DNA from: Flavobacteriales bacterium
GTDB lineage: Bacteria; Bacteroidota; Bacteroidia; Flavobacteriales_F; PHOS-HE28
NCBI GenBank assembly: GCA_016719225.1
Contig: JADKAN010000002.1
Location: 806,001 to 870,000, forward strand
Reading direction: 5' to 3'
Length of the DNA stretch: 64,000 nt
Part shown: positions 17,842 through 26,700 of the stretch, piece after piece
Position numbering within the stretch: the stretch's first letter is position 1
How the letters are laid out: each line of letters opens with the position of its first letter
Position numbers and translations under genes: made by a program
Notes under the pieces: generated by a model
Seen by the model: only the letters and a program-made list of their open reading frames with translations
Told to the model about the DNA's origin: nothing
Databases searched by the model: none

Positions 17842-18651
17842 ATGGCCAAGAGCGCAACGAAGACCGTTGAGAAGGAACTGAAGACTGTAGCCCCCGCCGT
17901 GCGTGCGGAAGGAACGGTGGCCGGTAAATTGATCGATCTGTACCGCCTCCAGCATTTTGATTCGTTGGTGGACAAGATCCGCACCCAGCGCGGTGAGCTT
18001 CCCTTGGAAGTACAGGACTTGGAGGACGAGGTCGCTGGCTTGGAGACCCGCATGAACAAGCTTGCCGAGGATCTGAAGGAGGCCGAAACGGCTGTGACGG
18101 ACAAGAACAACTTCATCAAGGACGCCAAGGCGAACATCAAAAAGTATGAAGCCCAGCAAAGCAAAGTCCGGAACAACCGGGAGTTTGACTCGCTGAGCAA
18201 GGAAGTGGAATTCCAGAACTTGGAGATCCAACTCGCCGAAAAGCGCATCAAGGAGGGTAAGTTCTCCATTGAGACCAAGACCGCCGGAGTTGAGGAGAGC
18301 AAGAAATTGTACAGTGAGCGCAAGAAGGACCTGGACCTGAAGAAGAAGGAGCTTGACGACATCATCGCTGAGACCGAGAAGGAGGAAAAAGACCTGGCCA
18401 AGAAGAGCGAAACCGCTGCCAAACAGATCGAAGAGCGTTTGTTGAAGGCCTATAAGCGGATCCGCGGGAATGCCCGTAATGGTTTGGCCGTAGTGGCCGT
18501 GGAGCGCGGTAGCTGCGGAGGCTGTTTCAACGCCATCCCTCCTCAGCGCCAGTTGGATATTGCCAGCCACAAGAAGATCATTGTCTGTGAGCATTGCGGC
18601 CGTATCCTTGTGGATGACACCGTAGTGGAGACCGTGAGCGAAGGGAAGTAA
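17842..18651 (+). CDS. Coiled-coil protein with C4 zinc ribbon
   Basis: A 269-residue cytoplasmic protein. Residues about 20-200 form a long charged coiled coil. The C-terminus carries a C4-type zinc ribbon, CGGCFNAIPP and then CEHCGRIL (two CxxC pairs), as in the CT398/HP0958-like family. HP0958 links flagellar regulation and secretion in Helicobacter; the role in non-flagellated Bacteroidota is unknown and may be in RNA or transport quality control. The ATG at 17842 is chosen over a TTG two codons upstream that overlaps the preceding stop. A strong terminator follows. Confidence 0.9.
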   Translation: MAKSATKTVEKELKTVAPAVRAEGTVAGKLIDLYRLQHFDSLVDKIRTQRGELPLEVQDLEDEVAGLETRMNKLAEDLKEAETAVTDKNNFIKDAKANIKKYEAQQSKVRNNREFDSLSKEVEFQNLEIQLAEKRIKEGKFSIETKTAGVEESKKLYSERKKDLDLKKKELDDIIAETEKEEKDLAKKSETAAKQIEERLLKAYKRIRGNARNGLAVVAVERGSCGGCFNAIPPQRQLDIASHKKIIVCEHCGRILVDDTVVETVSEGK

Positions 18652-18673
18652 GTCCCACCGACCTATTGTACTG

Positions 18674-18701
18674 AAAAGCCCCCGGATCCGGGGGCTTTTT
18701 T
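18674..18701. terminator. Bidirectional terminator between convergent genes
   Basis: A perfect 20-base palindrome (AGCCCCCGGA / TCCGGGGGCT, 18677-18696) flanked by AAA and TTTTT. It sits between the zinc-ribbon gene and the convergent FadL-like gene and can serve both strands. Confidence 0.88.
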
Positions 18702-18738
18702 CATATCAGGCCAGGAAATTCCGGAACAACAGCGGATG

Positions 18739-20223
18739 TTATGGTCTGTAAGCAAAGGTCACCATGCCGCGCGTGTCCGTGCGGGTAACATTGGTGGCTT
18801 GCACCAGTGCGGGATCATACTGGAAATAGTTGGTCTCCCCGGTTCCATATACACCGGTCAGGTCCAAACTGATGTGCCCTGTGCGGTAGCCGATGCCGGC
18901 GGAATAGCGCAGGTAGGCCGTGCCTTGACGTGCATCACTGTCCGCATATGCATTGGGCCAGATCCCCGCTCCGCCGCGGAAATACCAGCTTCCGCTACGC
19001 CACTCGGTGCCCACGCGTAGGCTGTGCGCAGGGCGGAGGTCATCCTGTATGGACGTGTTTTCTTTGCCGAAGCTGTAATCATCCAAACCGTCCAAGCTCT
19101 TGTTCAACTTCATCTGCCGGAAATCCGTGTATTCGTAATCCACACTTATCAAACCATGCTTCCCGGCTACGTAAGCGGCGGATGCCAGCACATGCCAAGG
19201 AGTGCGTACCCTGTAGTTGAATGAACCGTCGGGGGAGTCATTGGAGTAACTGGTATTACCATTCGCATCGGCTGTGTTGAAGCCGGTGGACAGGGTATAG
19301 TTGTAGGCGTCGGAAAGTTGGAGCCAGGTGGGGCTGTGGAACGCCAAGCCCAACCGCAGGTTGTCGGCCACCCTTCCGATAACACCCAGCTTCAGGTCGA
19401 TCCCGCTCCCGGAGGTAAGCAGGCGCTCCGTGTACGCCAGCCGGTTGAGGTCGCTGGAGGGATCATTCACCGTTTCACTGTGCGTGCTTTCGCGCTCATA
19501 ACGTACCCCGGCAATTCCAAGGCTGCCACCGATGTAGAAACGGTCCTTGTAATTGGCAGCGTAGAAAAAGCTTGTGGTGTTCACCCTACCTGCACCGGAA
19601 ATGCGCTGATCCTGATCTACCGTGGAACCTGCAGGGATGGCCGATGAATACGTGTTAAGAGTCGTATCCAAGGGGTTGATCCCATACCCTTCGTATGCTA
19701 AGTAGGCGTTAGAACCTGTAGAGCCAGCAAGGCTGCCCGGCGGAATGCCGTTGGCATCGTTCACGAACTTATCTAAGAGCGATGAAGGAATGTTGGTGCC
19801 CACTGCATGCTCGTCAAAGTGGAAACTCGCCTGCCGATCGAACGAAACGCCGAAAATGCCGCCGCGCCAATCGCCACCCTTCTCACTTGGGTAGCTCAGC
19901 ATGAGCGACAGATTGTTGAAGCTGAAACGGTTGTCCGTACCGGTAGTGGACGTACCGTAATACAAGGACTTTGCGGTGTTCACCTCGAACTGAGGCGTGA
20001 AGGAGATCTCGCTCGTATTGTACAGTCCGAATCCAGCGGGGTTGGTGGTGGCACTGCCCGGGTCCGCACCCACAGCGCCTATTGCACCACCCAAAGCCCA
20101 ACTACGAGCGGTACCGCCGGGAAGGGTGTTGGAAAGGCGCAATGCGTCCTCTTCATTCTGGCTGAATACCTGACCCGTTGCCAGGGCAAGTGAAAGGAAT
20201 GCGGCGACGATCCGTATGTTCAT
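18739..20223 (-). CDS. Outer-membrane transport protein, OmpP1/FadL/TodX-like
   Basis: A 494-residue protein with a signal peptide (to about residue 21, VFSQ). It then has the FadL-type N-terminal motif: GGTARSWALGGAIGAVGAD and TNPAGFGLYNTSEISFTP resemble the hatch and first strands of OmpP1/FadL barrels. The rest is beta-strand rich and ends in YRP, a barrel-like end. Relatives transport hydrophobic compounds across the outer membrane; the substrate is unknown. It is three bases downstream of the Tyr/Gly-rich lipoprotein gene, probably in one operon. Confidence 0.8.
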   Translation of the reverse strand: MNIRIVAAFLSLALATGQVFSQNEEDALRLSNTLPGGTARSWALGGAIGAVGADPGSATTNPAGFGLYNTSEISFTPQFEVNTAKSLYYGTSTTGTDNRFSFNNLSLMLSYPSEKGGDWRGGIFGVSFDRQASFHFDEHAVGTNIPSSLLDKFVNDANGIPPGSLAGSTGSNAYLAYEGYGINPLDTTLNTYSSAIPAGSTVDQDQRISGAGRVNTTSFFYAANYKDRFYIGGSLGIAGVRYERESTHSETVNDPSSDLNRLAYTERLLTSGSGIDLKLGVIGRVADNLRLGLAFHSPTWLQLSDAYNYTLSTGFNTADANGNTSYSNDSPDGSFNYRVRTPWHVLASAAYVAGKHGLISVDYEYTDFRQMKLNKSLDGLDDYSFGKENTSIQDDLRPAHSLRVGTEWRSGSWYFRGGAGIWPNAYADSDARQGTAYLRYSAGIGYRTGHISLDLTGVYGTGETNYFQYDPALVQATNVTRTDTRGMVTFAYRP

Positions 20224-20226
20224 GGG

Positions 20227-21129
20227 TTAGCGGGGCCTAGGGCTGTTTGTGCGGCCCCCGCCAGCGTCGTTCCCGCCGCGCGAAGGAGCCGCTGGCGTGT
20301 TATCCCAATTCCGTGCCGGGGTTACTGGGCGGGCGTTCCTTTCACGCTGTGGTGCTGTTATGCGCTCCGGACGTGTCGTCCGCTCAGGGGAGCGCAGCGT
20401 TTGTGGGGTTGCGGTCCGAGGGGCCATCAAAGCGGCCGGGTTGCGCATATTCCGAGGAGCGTAGTCCGGTGAAGGATCTGAAGTATTGCCGGAGCTGATG
20501 GATGAGCGATGGCCATAAGTCGTATTACCATAACCCACCGGCTCATAGCAGCCATTGCAGCCACCCCATGGTCCTTGGTACGGGCCGTACCCTTGACCGT
20601 AGCCGCCATAGCCCGAGCCATAATTGCCATACCCGTAGTACCCATATGGATAGTATCCGTATGAGTTGTATGGGTTGTATCCATAACCATAACCGCTCAT
20701 CCAACTGTTGCTCCAATAGGGGTCGTAACCATACCCGGAACCGTAGCCTACGCCATAGCCGAGACTTACCGATCCGAAGCTCGTGGGCCAGCCATAGCTG
20801 AGGCCCATTCCGTAATTGGGTCCGAATGAGCCAATGCCGCTGCCGAAGCCGAACCTACCGTAATTGTAGTAGTACGGATCGTTGTAGGCCATATCGTAAT
20901 AATCGCGGTAGGCACTGTTCCCTGTTTGCGATTGTGCGGGGTCGTAATAGGCATCCGTGGATCCCGCAGGCTCCGTGGCGCGCGCTTGCTTCTTTTCGGC
21001 GGTAGCGGCCGCCATAGCTTGGCGGTCAGGGATGTCATACACATCATCCGACACACGGGCCGTTTCCTGCAGCGTGCCGCAAGCGGAAAGTAGGAGCAGG
21101 GAGGAAAGGAGCGGGATGAAGGTTTTCAT
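20227..21129 (-). CDS. Tyr/Gly-rich low-complexity lipoprotein, unknown function
   Basis: A 300-residue lipoprotein with lipobox LLSAC (Cys17). After a polar segment, residues about 80-205 are dominated by tyrosine, glycine, asparagine and serine in short degenerate repeats such as GYGYNPYNSYGYYPYGYYG. The last 90 residues are rich in Arg, Pro and Thr and positively charged. I recognise no domain. Composition suggests an extended, sticky envelope protein, possibly adhesive, but this is inference. It is first in a unit with the FadL-like gene and divergent from proS, sharing a 91-base intergenic region. Confidence 0.72.
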   Translation of the reverse strand: MKTFIPLLSSLLLLSACGTLQETARVSDDVYDIPDRQAMAAATAEKKQARATEPAGSTDAYYDPAQSQTGNSAYRDYYDMAYNDPYYYNYGRFGFGSGIGSFGPNYGMGLSYGWPTSFGSVSLGYGVGYGSGYGYDPYWSNSWMSGYGYGYNPYNSYGYYPYGYYGYGNYGSGYGGYGQGYGPYQGPWGGCNGCYEPVGYGNTTYGHRSSISSGNTSDPSPDYAPRNMRNPAALMAPRTATPQTLRSPERTTRPERITAPQRERNARPVTPARNWDNTPAAPSRGGNDAGGGRTNSPRPR

Positions 21130-21220
21130 GGCGGTTCAGGCGTTCGTTCAGCCGGGGCCGGACTTACTTTCGCGGCCCACCTGCTTCAGGAACAAAAATA
21201 ATACCAAGAACGCCCAAAAC

Positions 21221-22690
21221 ATGAGCGATCAACTCACCAAGCGCGATGCGGATTATGCGCAATGGTATAATGACCTGGTACTGAAGGCCGATATGGCCGA
21301 GCACAGCGAGGTCCGAGGGTGCATGGTCATCAAGCCCCATGGTTATGCCATCTGGGAAAAGATGCAGGCAGCATTGGACGGTATGTTCAAGGCCACCGGC
21401 CATGTCAATGCCTACTTCCCGCTGTTCATTCCCAAGAGCTATCTCGCCAAGGAAGCCAGCCACGTAGAGGGCTTCGCGAAGGAATGTGCGGTGGTGACCC
21501 ACTATCGCCTGAAGAGCGATCCGGAGAAAGGGATCATCGTGGACCCTGATGCCAAGTTGGACGAAGAGTTGATCGTACGGCCAACGAGTGAAACCATCAT
21601 CTGGAATACCTACCGCGGCTGGATCAAGAGTTATAGGGACCTGCCCTTGCTGATCAACCAATGGGCCAACGTGGTGCGTTGGGAGTTGCGCACCCGGCTG
21701 TTCCTGCGTACAGCCGAGTTCCTGTGGCAGGAAGGGCACACGGCACACGCCACGCAACAGGAGGCGGAAGAAGAGGCCCGCCGGATGCTGGATGTTTATG
21801 CAACGTTCGCCGAAGAATGGATGGCCATGCCGGTGATCAAAGGGGTGAAGACCGCCAGTGAGCGATTCGCCGGAGCGGTGGACACGTATTGCATCGAAGC
21901 GATGATGCAGGACGGAAAAAGCCTTCAAGCGGGAACCTCCCACTTCTTGGGACAGAATTTTGCCAAGGCGTTCGACGTATTGTTCACCACGAAGGACAAC
22001 AAGCAGGAATACGTTTGGGCCAGCAGCTGGGGCGTTAGCACCCGCCTTATGGGCGCATTGATCATGACGCATAGCGACGACCACGGGCTGGTGCTTCCCC
22101 CGAAATTGGCACCGGTGCAAGTGGCCATCGTACCCATAGCGAAAAATGGCGAACAGCTCACCGCCATCGACGGATATGTGAAGCCCATCGTGGATGCACT
22201 TCGTGCCAAAGGCATCACTGTGAAGTACGACAACGACGACAAGCGCAAACCGGGCTGGAAATTCGCGGAGTACGAGTTCAAGGGTTATCCTGTCCGCATT
22301 GCAGTAGGGCCGCGGGACATGGAGAATGGCACAGTCGAGGTAGCCCGGCGTGACACCTTGGAAAAGCAGGTCATGCAGACGGCCGACATCGCGGAGAAGG
22401 TGGAGCATCTCCTTCAGGCCATTCAGGACAACCTGTACCGCAAGGCACTCACTATGCGCGAGGAGAACACCCACGTCGTGGACAGTTACGAGGAGTTCAA
22501 GGACCGTATCGGCCAAGGCGGCTTCTTCATGGCTCACTGGGACGGGACCGCAGAGACCGAAGAGCGGGTGAAGAACGAGACCAAGGCTACGATCCGGTGC
22601 ATCCCCTTTACCGGCGACAAAACGCCTGGTAAGTGCATGGTTACCGGGAACCCCAGCGCCCAGCGCGTGATCTTCGCAAAAGCCTATTGA
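21221..22690 (+). CDS. proS: Prolyl-tRNA synthetase, short (type 3) form
   Basis: A 489-residue class II synthetase that charges tRNA-Pro. Class II motifs are visible: RPTSETIIW, motif 2 around WELRTRLFLRTAEFLWQEGH, and motif 3 around SWGVSTRLMGALIMTHSD. The anticodon-binding domain (about 290-390) and the C-terminal zinc-binding-like domain of the archaeal/eukaryotic type follow; the bacterial editing insertion is absent. The ATG at 21221 is chosen; the frame runs 88 codons further upstream, but over the antisense start of the lipoprotein gene. The stop overlaps the next start (TGATG). Confidence 0.97.
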   Translation: MSDQLTKRDADYAQWYNDLVLKADMAEHSEVRGCMVIKPHGYAIWEKMQAALDGMFKATGHVNAYFPLFIPKSYLAKEASHVEGFAKECAVVTHYRLKSDPEKGIIVDPDAKLDEELIVRPTSETIIWNTYRGWIKSYRDLPLLINQWANVVRWELRTRLFLRTAEFLWQEGHTAHATQQEAEEEARRMLDVYATFAEEWMAMPVIKGVKTASERFAGAVDTYCIEAMMQDGKSLQAGTSHFLGQNFAKAFDVLFTTKDNKQEYVWASSWGVSTRLMGALIMTHSDDHGLVLPPKLAPVQVAIVPIAKNGEQLTAIDGYVKPIVDALRAKGITVKYDNDDKRKPGWKFAEYEFKGYPVRIAVGPRDMENGTVEVARRDTLEKQVMQTADIAEKVEHLLQAIQDNLYRKALTMREENTHVVDSYEEFKDRIGQGGFFMAHWDGTAETEERVKNETKATIRCIPFTGDKTPGKCMVTGNPSAQRVIFAKAY

Positions 22691-23400
22691 TGGTGCACGA
22701 GGCAAAAAAGAAAGCGAGGGACCCGCGTGACCTGATCATCGAGGTGATGGCCGGGAAATCCGGCATGAAGCAGGATGTGTTCGCAAGGACGAAAGAAGCT
22801 TTTGCCTTGCTGAAGGAGCTATTGCAGGAATTGGCGGGGGAGCTTGCGGATGACATTGCAAAGAAAGACCCCCGGCTCGTAGTTGAATACACCGACCAGG
22901 GTGCTCTTTCATGCCGGTTGAAGACGGCGGGTGATACGGTGATCTTCACCATGCACACCAACGTGTTCCTGCTGGACCAAAGCAACAGTCTTTGGAAAAC
23001 CAGCTACCTCGGCGACGACGATATGCGCGGTTATTTCGGCGTGATCAACGTGTACAACTTCCTCAGCGATTCGTTCGCCTTTGACAGAGAGCGGGACTTG
23101 GGGTACCTCGTAGCGCGCGTTTTCCTCAATAAGGAGGGACATTTTTTCGTCCAAGGCAAAAAGCAGCTCGGCTTTCTCTACAACGACCTCGCGGATAACG
23201 TGCTGGAACGCGGCCAGATGAAAGCCCTGCTTTGCTCCATCGTGCTCTACGTGCTGGACTTCGACCTATTGGCCCCTCCATATGACCAAGTAAGCCAAGT
23301 GACCGTGGAGGATATGAAACAGTTGGGAGCGCACTCAGTGCTGAGCACCGGAAAGAGGCTCGGTTTCCGCTTCCAGGCGGATGCGGATGATGTGACATGA
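22690..23400 (+). CDS. Conserved protein of unknown function, translationally coupled to proS
   Basis: A 236-residue soluble protein with no signal peptide or membrane segment. The N-terminus (residues 1-15) is basic, residues 20-60 are helical, and the remainder has mixed strands (YTDQGALSCRLKTAGDT, IFTMHTNVFLLDQS, RVFLNKEGHFFVQGKKQLGF). I do not recognise the family, although similar proteins appear conserved in Bacteroidota. Its start codon shares a base with the proS stop, so it is co-translated with proS. It ends just before the tRNA-Glu promoter. Confidence 0.75.
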   Translation: MVHEAKKKARDPRDLIIEVMAGKSGMKQDVFARTKEAFALLKELLQELAGELADDIAKKDPRLVVEYTDQGALSCRLKTAGDTVIFTMHTNVFLLDQSNSLWKTSYLGDDDMRGYFGVINVYNFLSDSFAFDRERDLGYLVARVFLNKEGHFFVQGKKQLGFLYNDLADNVLERGQMKALLCSIVLYVLDFDLLAPPYDQVSQVTVEDMKQLGAHSVLSTGKRLGFRFQADADDVT

Positions 23401-23408
23401 AAGAAGGA

Positions 23409-23439
23409 TTTGGTGATATGGCGAAACGTACTATTTTTG
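23409..23439 (+). promoter_or_regulatory. Promoter of tRNA-Glu, full Bacteroidota consensus
   Basis: TTTG at 23409-23412 and TATTTTTG (TANNTTTG) at 23432-23439 are separated by 19 bases, an exact match to the -33/-7 consensus. GCGCCCCC follows, like the sequence after the rpmH promoter. The tRNA begins 41 bases downstream. Confidence 0.8.
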
Positions 23440-23480
23440 CGCCCCCAAAGAACTATCGTGGTTTTAGGGATTCTCATCAT

Positions 23481-23552
23481 GGCCCGTTCGTCTAGGGGTT
23501 AGGACGCGTCCCTTTCACGGATGAAACAGGGGTTCGATTCCCCTACGGGCTA
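23481..23552 (+). tRNA. tRNA-Glu (anticodon TTC)
   Basis: A full cloverleaf of 72 bases can be drawn. The acceptor stem GGCCCGT pairs with ACGGGCT (G1-U72 wobble). The D-arm contains TCTAGGGGTTAGGA. The anticodon stem CGTCC/GGATG has loop CTTTCAC with anticodon TTC, and the T-arm is AGGGG-TTCGATT-CCCCT. The discriminator is A and CCA is not encoded (CTA follows). A strong terminator follows eight bases later. Confidence 0.97.
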
Positions 23553-23560
23553 CTAGAAAA

Positions 23561-23587
23561 AAGCCGGACGCGAGTCCGGCTTTTTTT
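23561..23587 (+). terminator. Terminator of tRNA-Glu
   Basis: A 9-bp stem (AAGCCGGAC / GTCCGGCTT) with a four-base GCGA loop, followed by a run of T. Confidence 0.9.
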
Positions 23588-23671
23588 GTTATGACCTTCG
23601 GAGAATTGCTTGTTCTTCTCGGACCGTCCACTGGACGGCCCGCTTGACCGCTCCTACGTGCTACAACAACA

Positions 23672-23695
23672 AAAGCCGGACGCATGTCCGGCTTT
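23672..23695. terminator. Second, near-identical terminator hairpin, likely for the metalloprotease gene
   Basis: A 10-bp stem (AAAGCCGGAC / GTCCGGCTTT) with loop GCAT. It is nearly the same as the hairpin at 23561-23587 and is preceded by CCTACGTGCTAC, which resembles the tRNA 3' end. Read on the minus strand it is followed by TTTTGTTG and lies 47 bases after the protease stop. The 85 bases between the two hairpins hold no gene. Confidence 0.7.
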
Positions 23696-23741
23696 CGTCG
23701 TTCAGGGGTAAAATGGAACTCGGATTCCAATTACAACAAAC

Positions 23742-26700
23742 CTATCGGCCAACTACCAGATGCCCTCGTTGGATCGCGCCCGTTCCCGTGCTCACCTCGT
23801 AGAGGTACGCGCCGGATGCTACGGAGCCAAGCGCAATGGTTGAACCTTCCTTCACCGATCCTTGCTTCAAGACCACGCGGCCCATGGCGTCCACGAGGCG
23901 TAACGTGTATACTGCATCACCCAAGCCTTGCACCTGTACTTGGTCTTGGGCTGGATTGGGCACCAGCAAGATCTTGGCTTGATCCGATGCTCCCGAGCCA
24001 TCCTGCGCGGTGGCCAGGCTGCGCGTATCCCCGTTCGCACCTTGGCATGCTGCCATGGCCGCTTCCACTTCATCCCATTGCAGCGCGCCAGTTCTTACGG
24101 CAAGTTCGATCTGGGTAAAGCAGCGCACTTGGGCCAGAACAGCTTGTTCCGTCTCGCCGGAGGGCAGTTCCATGCCGTCCAGTATGGCTAGCGCATCCGT
24201 CAATTTGCCAGCTGCCCGGAACATTTGTGCCTTTTCGATCATCGTATAGAAGACAAACTCATGCTGGTCCTCATTGGCGGCTTCGATGCGCCTATCCTGG
24301 GCCACCTCCAACTTGCCGAGGTAAGTCTCCATTTCTGCATTGCCTTCTTCCGGGACCAATTGGCCCTTCTCCAAGCCGTCGCTGTAACTTTCCTTCATCA
24401 GGGCATAGTCATAGCCCATCAGGAATTTCTCATCATCGTTGGGGTCCGTTAGGTCGTTCGCCAAGATCTGGTCCAAGCCGTCGATGGCCGCTTTCTCATT
24501 ATCCGGCGCGCTGTCATCGTCGCCCATGGCCATGGCTTGGGCGCTGGCTTCGTTCAGGGGCACCTCCCCGTATGCCTCGGTCTCCACGGTACTGCAATCA
24601 GGGCAGTAGGCCAGGACACTTTCCATTTCGCTACAAGGTGGCTCTGGGCAGGGCGGCGCGAAGTGTACGCTGCCGCAAGGCGTTTCGGCATTGCTCTGCG
24701 CATCTTGGAAGATCACCGGTGTGCCACAGGAGGTAATATTGTAATCGGCGCTGGTAAGTGCCGTGCCCACCGTGCCGTTCCAATTATTGTATTTCGCCGA
24801 TTGCACGCCGTAGGGTTGGCAGAGGAAAGTACCCTTGAGGCTTGCCTGAAGTCCTGTAACCTGCGGCCGCAGGCTATTGGTGCCCAGGTCCAAATAAACA
24901 TTTTGCGCGATAATACAGTGAATGGTGGTGCCGTTCAACAAAGCGGTCACGGGGTCGTGCGCGCCCAAGCCGGCCGCGTCCATGCGCAGCACACCGCCTT
25001 GGTTCACCTCAAAACCGTCCTTGCCATTATGGCTCACACTTCCGCAGGCAACCTTGGCCGTAGCGTGTGATATTTCCATTCCCGTAATGCCATTGTAATC
25101 GAACTCCGGATTCGTCACATTCATGGTAGCGGTCCCTTGCACGATCACCCCTGTCTGCGCATTGCCTCCGGCTGTACAATTGACCAAGTTGCTAGTCTGG
25201 GACATCTGTTGGCACCAAAGGCCAATGCCGTTGATGTTATAGCTGCAGCCCGAAGCGGTGAGGCTTTTGTCGTAATTGCGCATGCCGTAGTCGCAATCCA
25301 GGAATTGGCAGTTCAGCATGCTCAATCCGTTGCCCAACGTGGTGTTGTAGCTGTAGATGCCCACCTGACCTTTTGAAAACGTGCTGGCATTGAGCACAAC
25401 ATTTGGCTGACCGTTCAGCCGCACGCCCCTATGCAGGTTGCGAACGCCGGTAGAACTTGTAACAAGTGCGTTCACGAAGTTGATACTGCAAGTGGTGGTT
25501 ACAGGTGGCACAATACGGGCCTGATCCGCTAAAGTGGCGGTTCCTTTCTTCAAGCTGAACTCCACTAAGCTTGATGGCCCGTATAAACTTTCCTGCTGCA
25601 CATGCAAAATACGGTTCGTGTTGGAGGTGCTGCGCAGAATGAAGCGCGTGTTGGTACCGGCGGTCACGTTGTAGCTCGTAGGGTCCGTGTTGGTGAATTT
25701 CACCAGTCCGTAAGTGGTATTGGGATCACCGGTGCGGGAGGTGGTGAAGGTGGCGTTGTCCCGGATGTCCAATATGCCGGCAAATTCCAGCACGGAGTTG
25801 GAAGCCTCCAAATTGATGCGTGCGTTTGGGAAGAACACCAAGTGCCCATCGTTGCCGATCTGCCAGCCCTCTTCAATGATCACCTGCCCGCCGGGCCACA
25901 CGTTCAGCACAGAGCCGCCCATCAGTTCCAGTTTACCGCCGCGCCTTACGCGCAGCACCGCCCCGTTGCCAATGTCCATGCGGCTGCCGTTCTCCAAGCG
26001 CAAGGTGCTGCCGTTGTCCACAACAAAATTACTTCCGGGTGCCAAGTTGAGCCACGTATTATTGGGGCAGCGCATCACCGTGGGGCTAACAAAAATTTGT
26101 TGGCCGTTGTAGGTTGCAGGGGCATCCCGCCGGGTCGCGGTGGTGCCTTGGTCCACGGTGACGGTCTTGCCCGCCGTTACGTTCAGTGAATAGCCCGTTA
26201 AAGTGGCCACGGGGTTCAATTGGATCTCGTCCGCGCACCAGCGTGCATCGTTGTTCACATCCACATCATCAAAGCGCACCTTGATCTTTATGGAACCATC
26301 CGTATTTTGGTTGAGCAATTCCACGGAAACTCCGTTAAGGTAGATGCGGCGGAGATCTGAACTATTGAAAGGCGAAGGATTGTATCCTCGGAGGCTCATC
26401 ATGCTTGCGGAGGACGGGTTGGTGCCCACGCCCAATTTAGAATTGCCTGGAGAGGGGGTGAAGGCTTGGCGACTATGACCGTTGGTATACAACTGATTGG
26501 CGAAGGTGTTTGTTCCAGCATCGTACTCTGACCAATGCAATCGGTTTTCGCTGCCGCCCAACGTTCCGTCCACGTTCGTATCGTAACGCGCCCAATTAGT
26601 ATCGCTGGAGCCTGTAAGTGGATTGGGACTGTTGCGTTGAAATGCAATGCCGGGTGGAGGGCCCACACACCCATCGGTATTGGGGTCTGTGACCCACTGT

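Noticed and set aside
20500..20880. Possible CRISPR-like or tandem DNA repeat
   Set aside because: The regularity comes from Tyr/Gly codons in a lipoprotein gene; there are no spacers of equal length or constant repeats.
20957..21220. N-terminal extension of proS by 88 residues
   Set aside because: It overlaps the divergent lipoprotein signal peptide; ProS of this type starts at MSDQLTKR.
21164..22705. 513-residue open frame antisense to proS
   Set aside because: It mirrors the codon pattern of a clear prolyl-tRNA synthetase gene and has no recognisable domain or ribosome-binding site.
23515..23730. 71-residue frame over the tRNA-Glu gene
   Set aside because: Typical false frame across a tRNA and two terminators.
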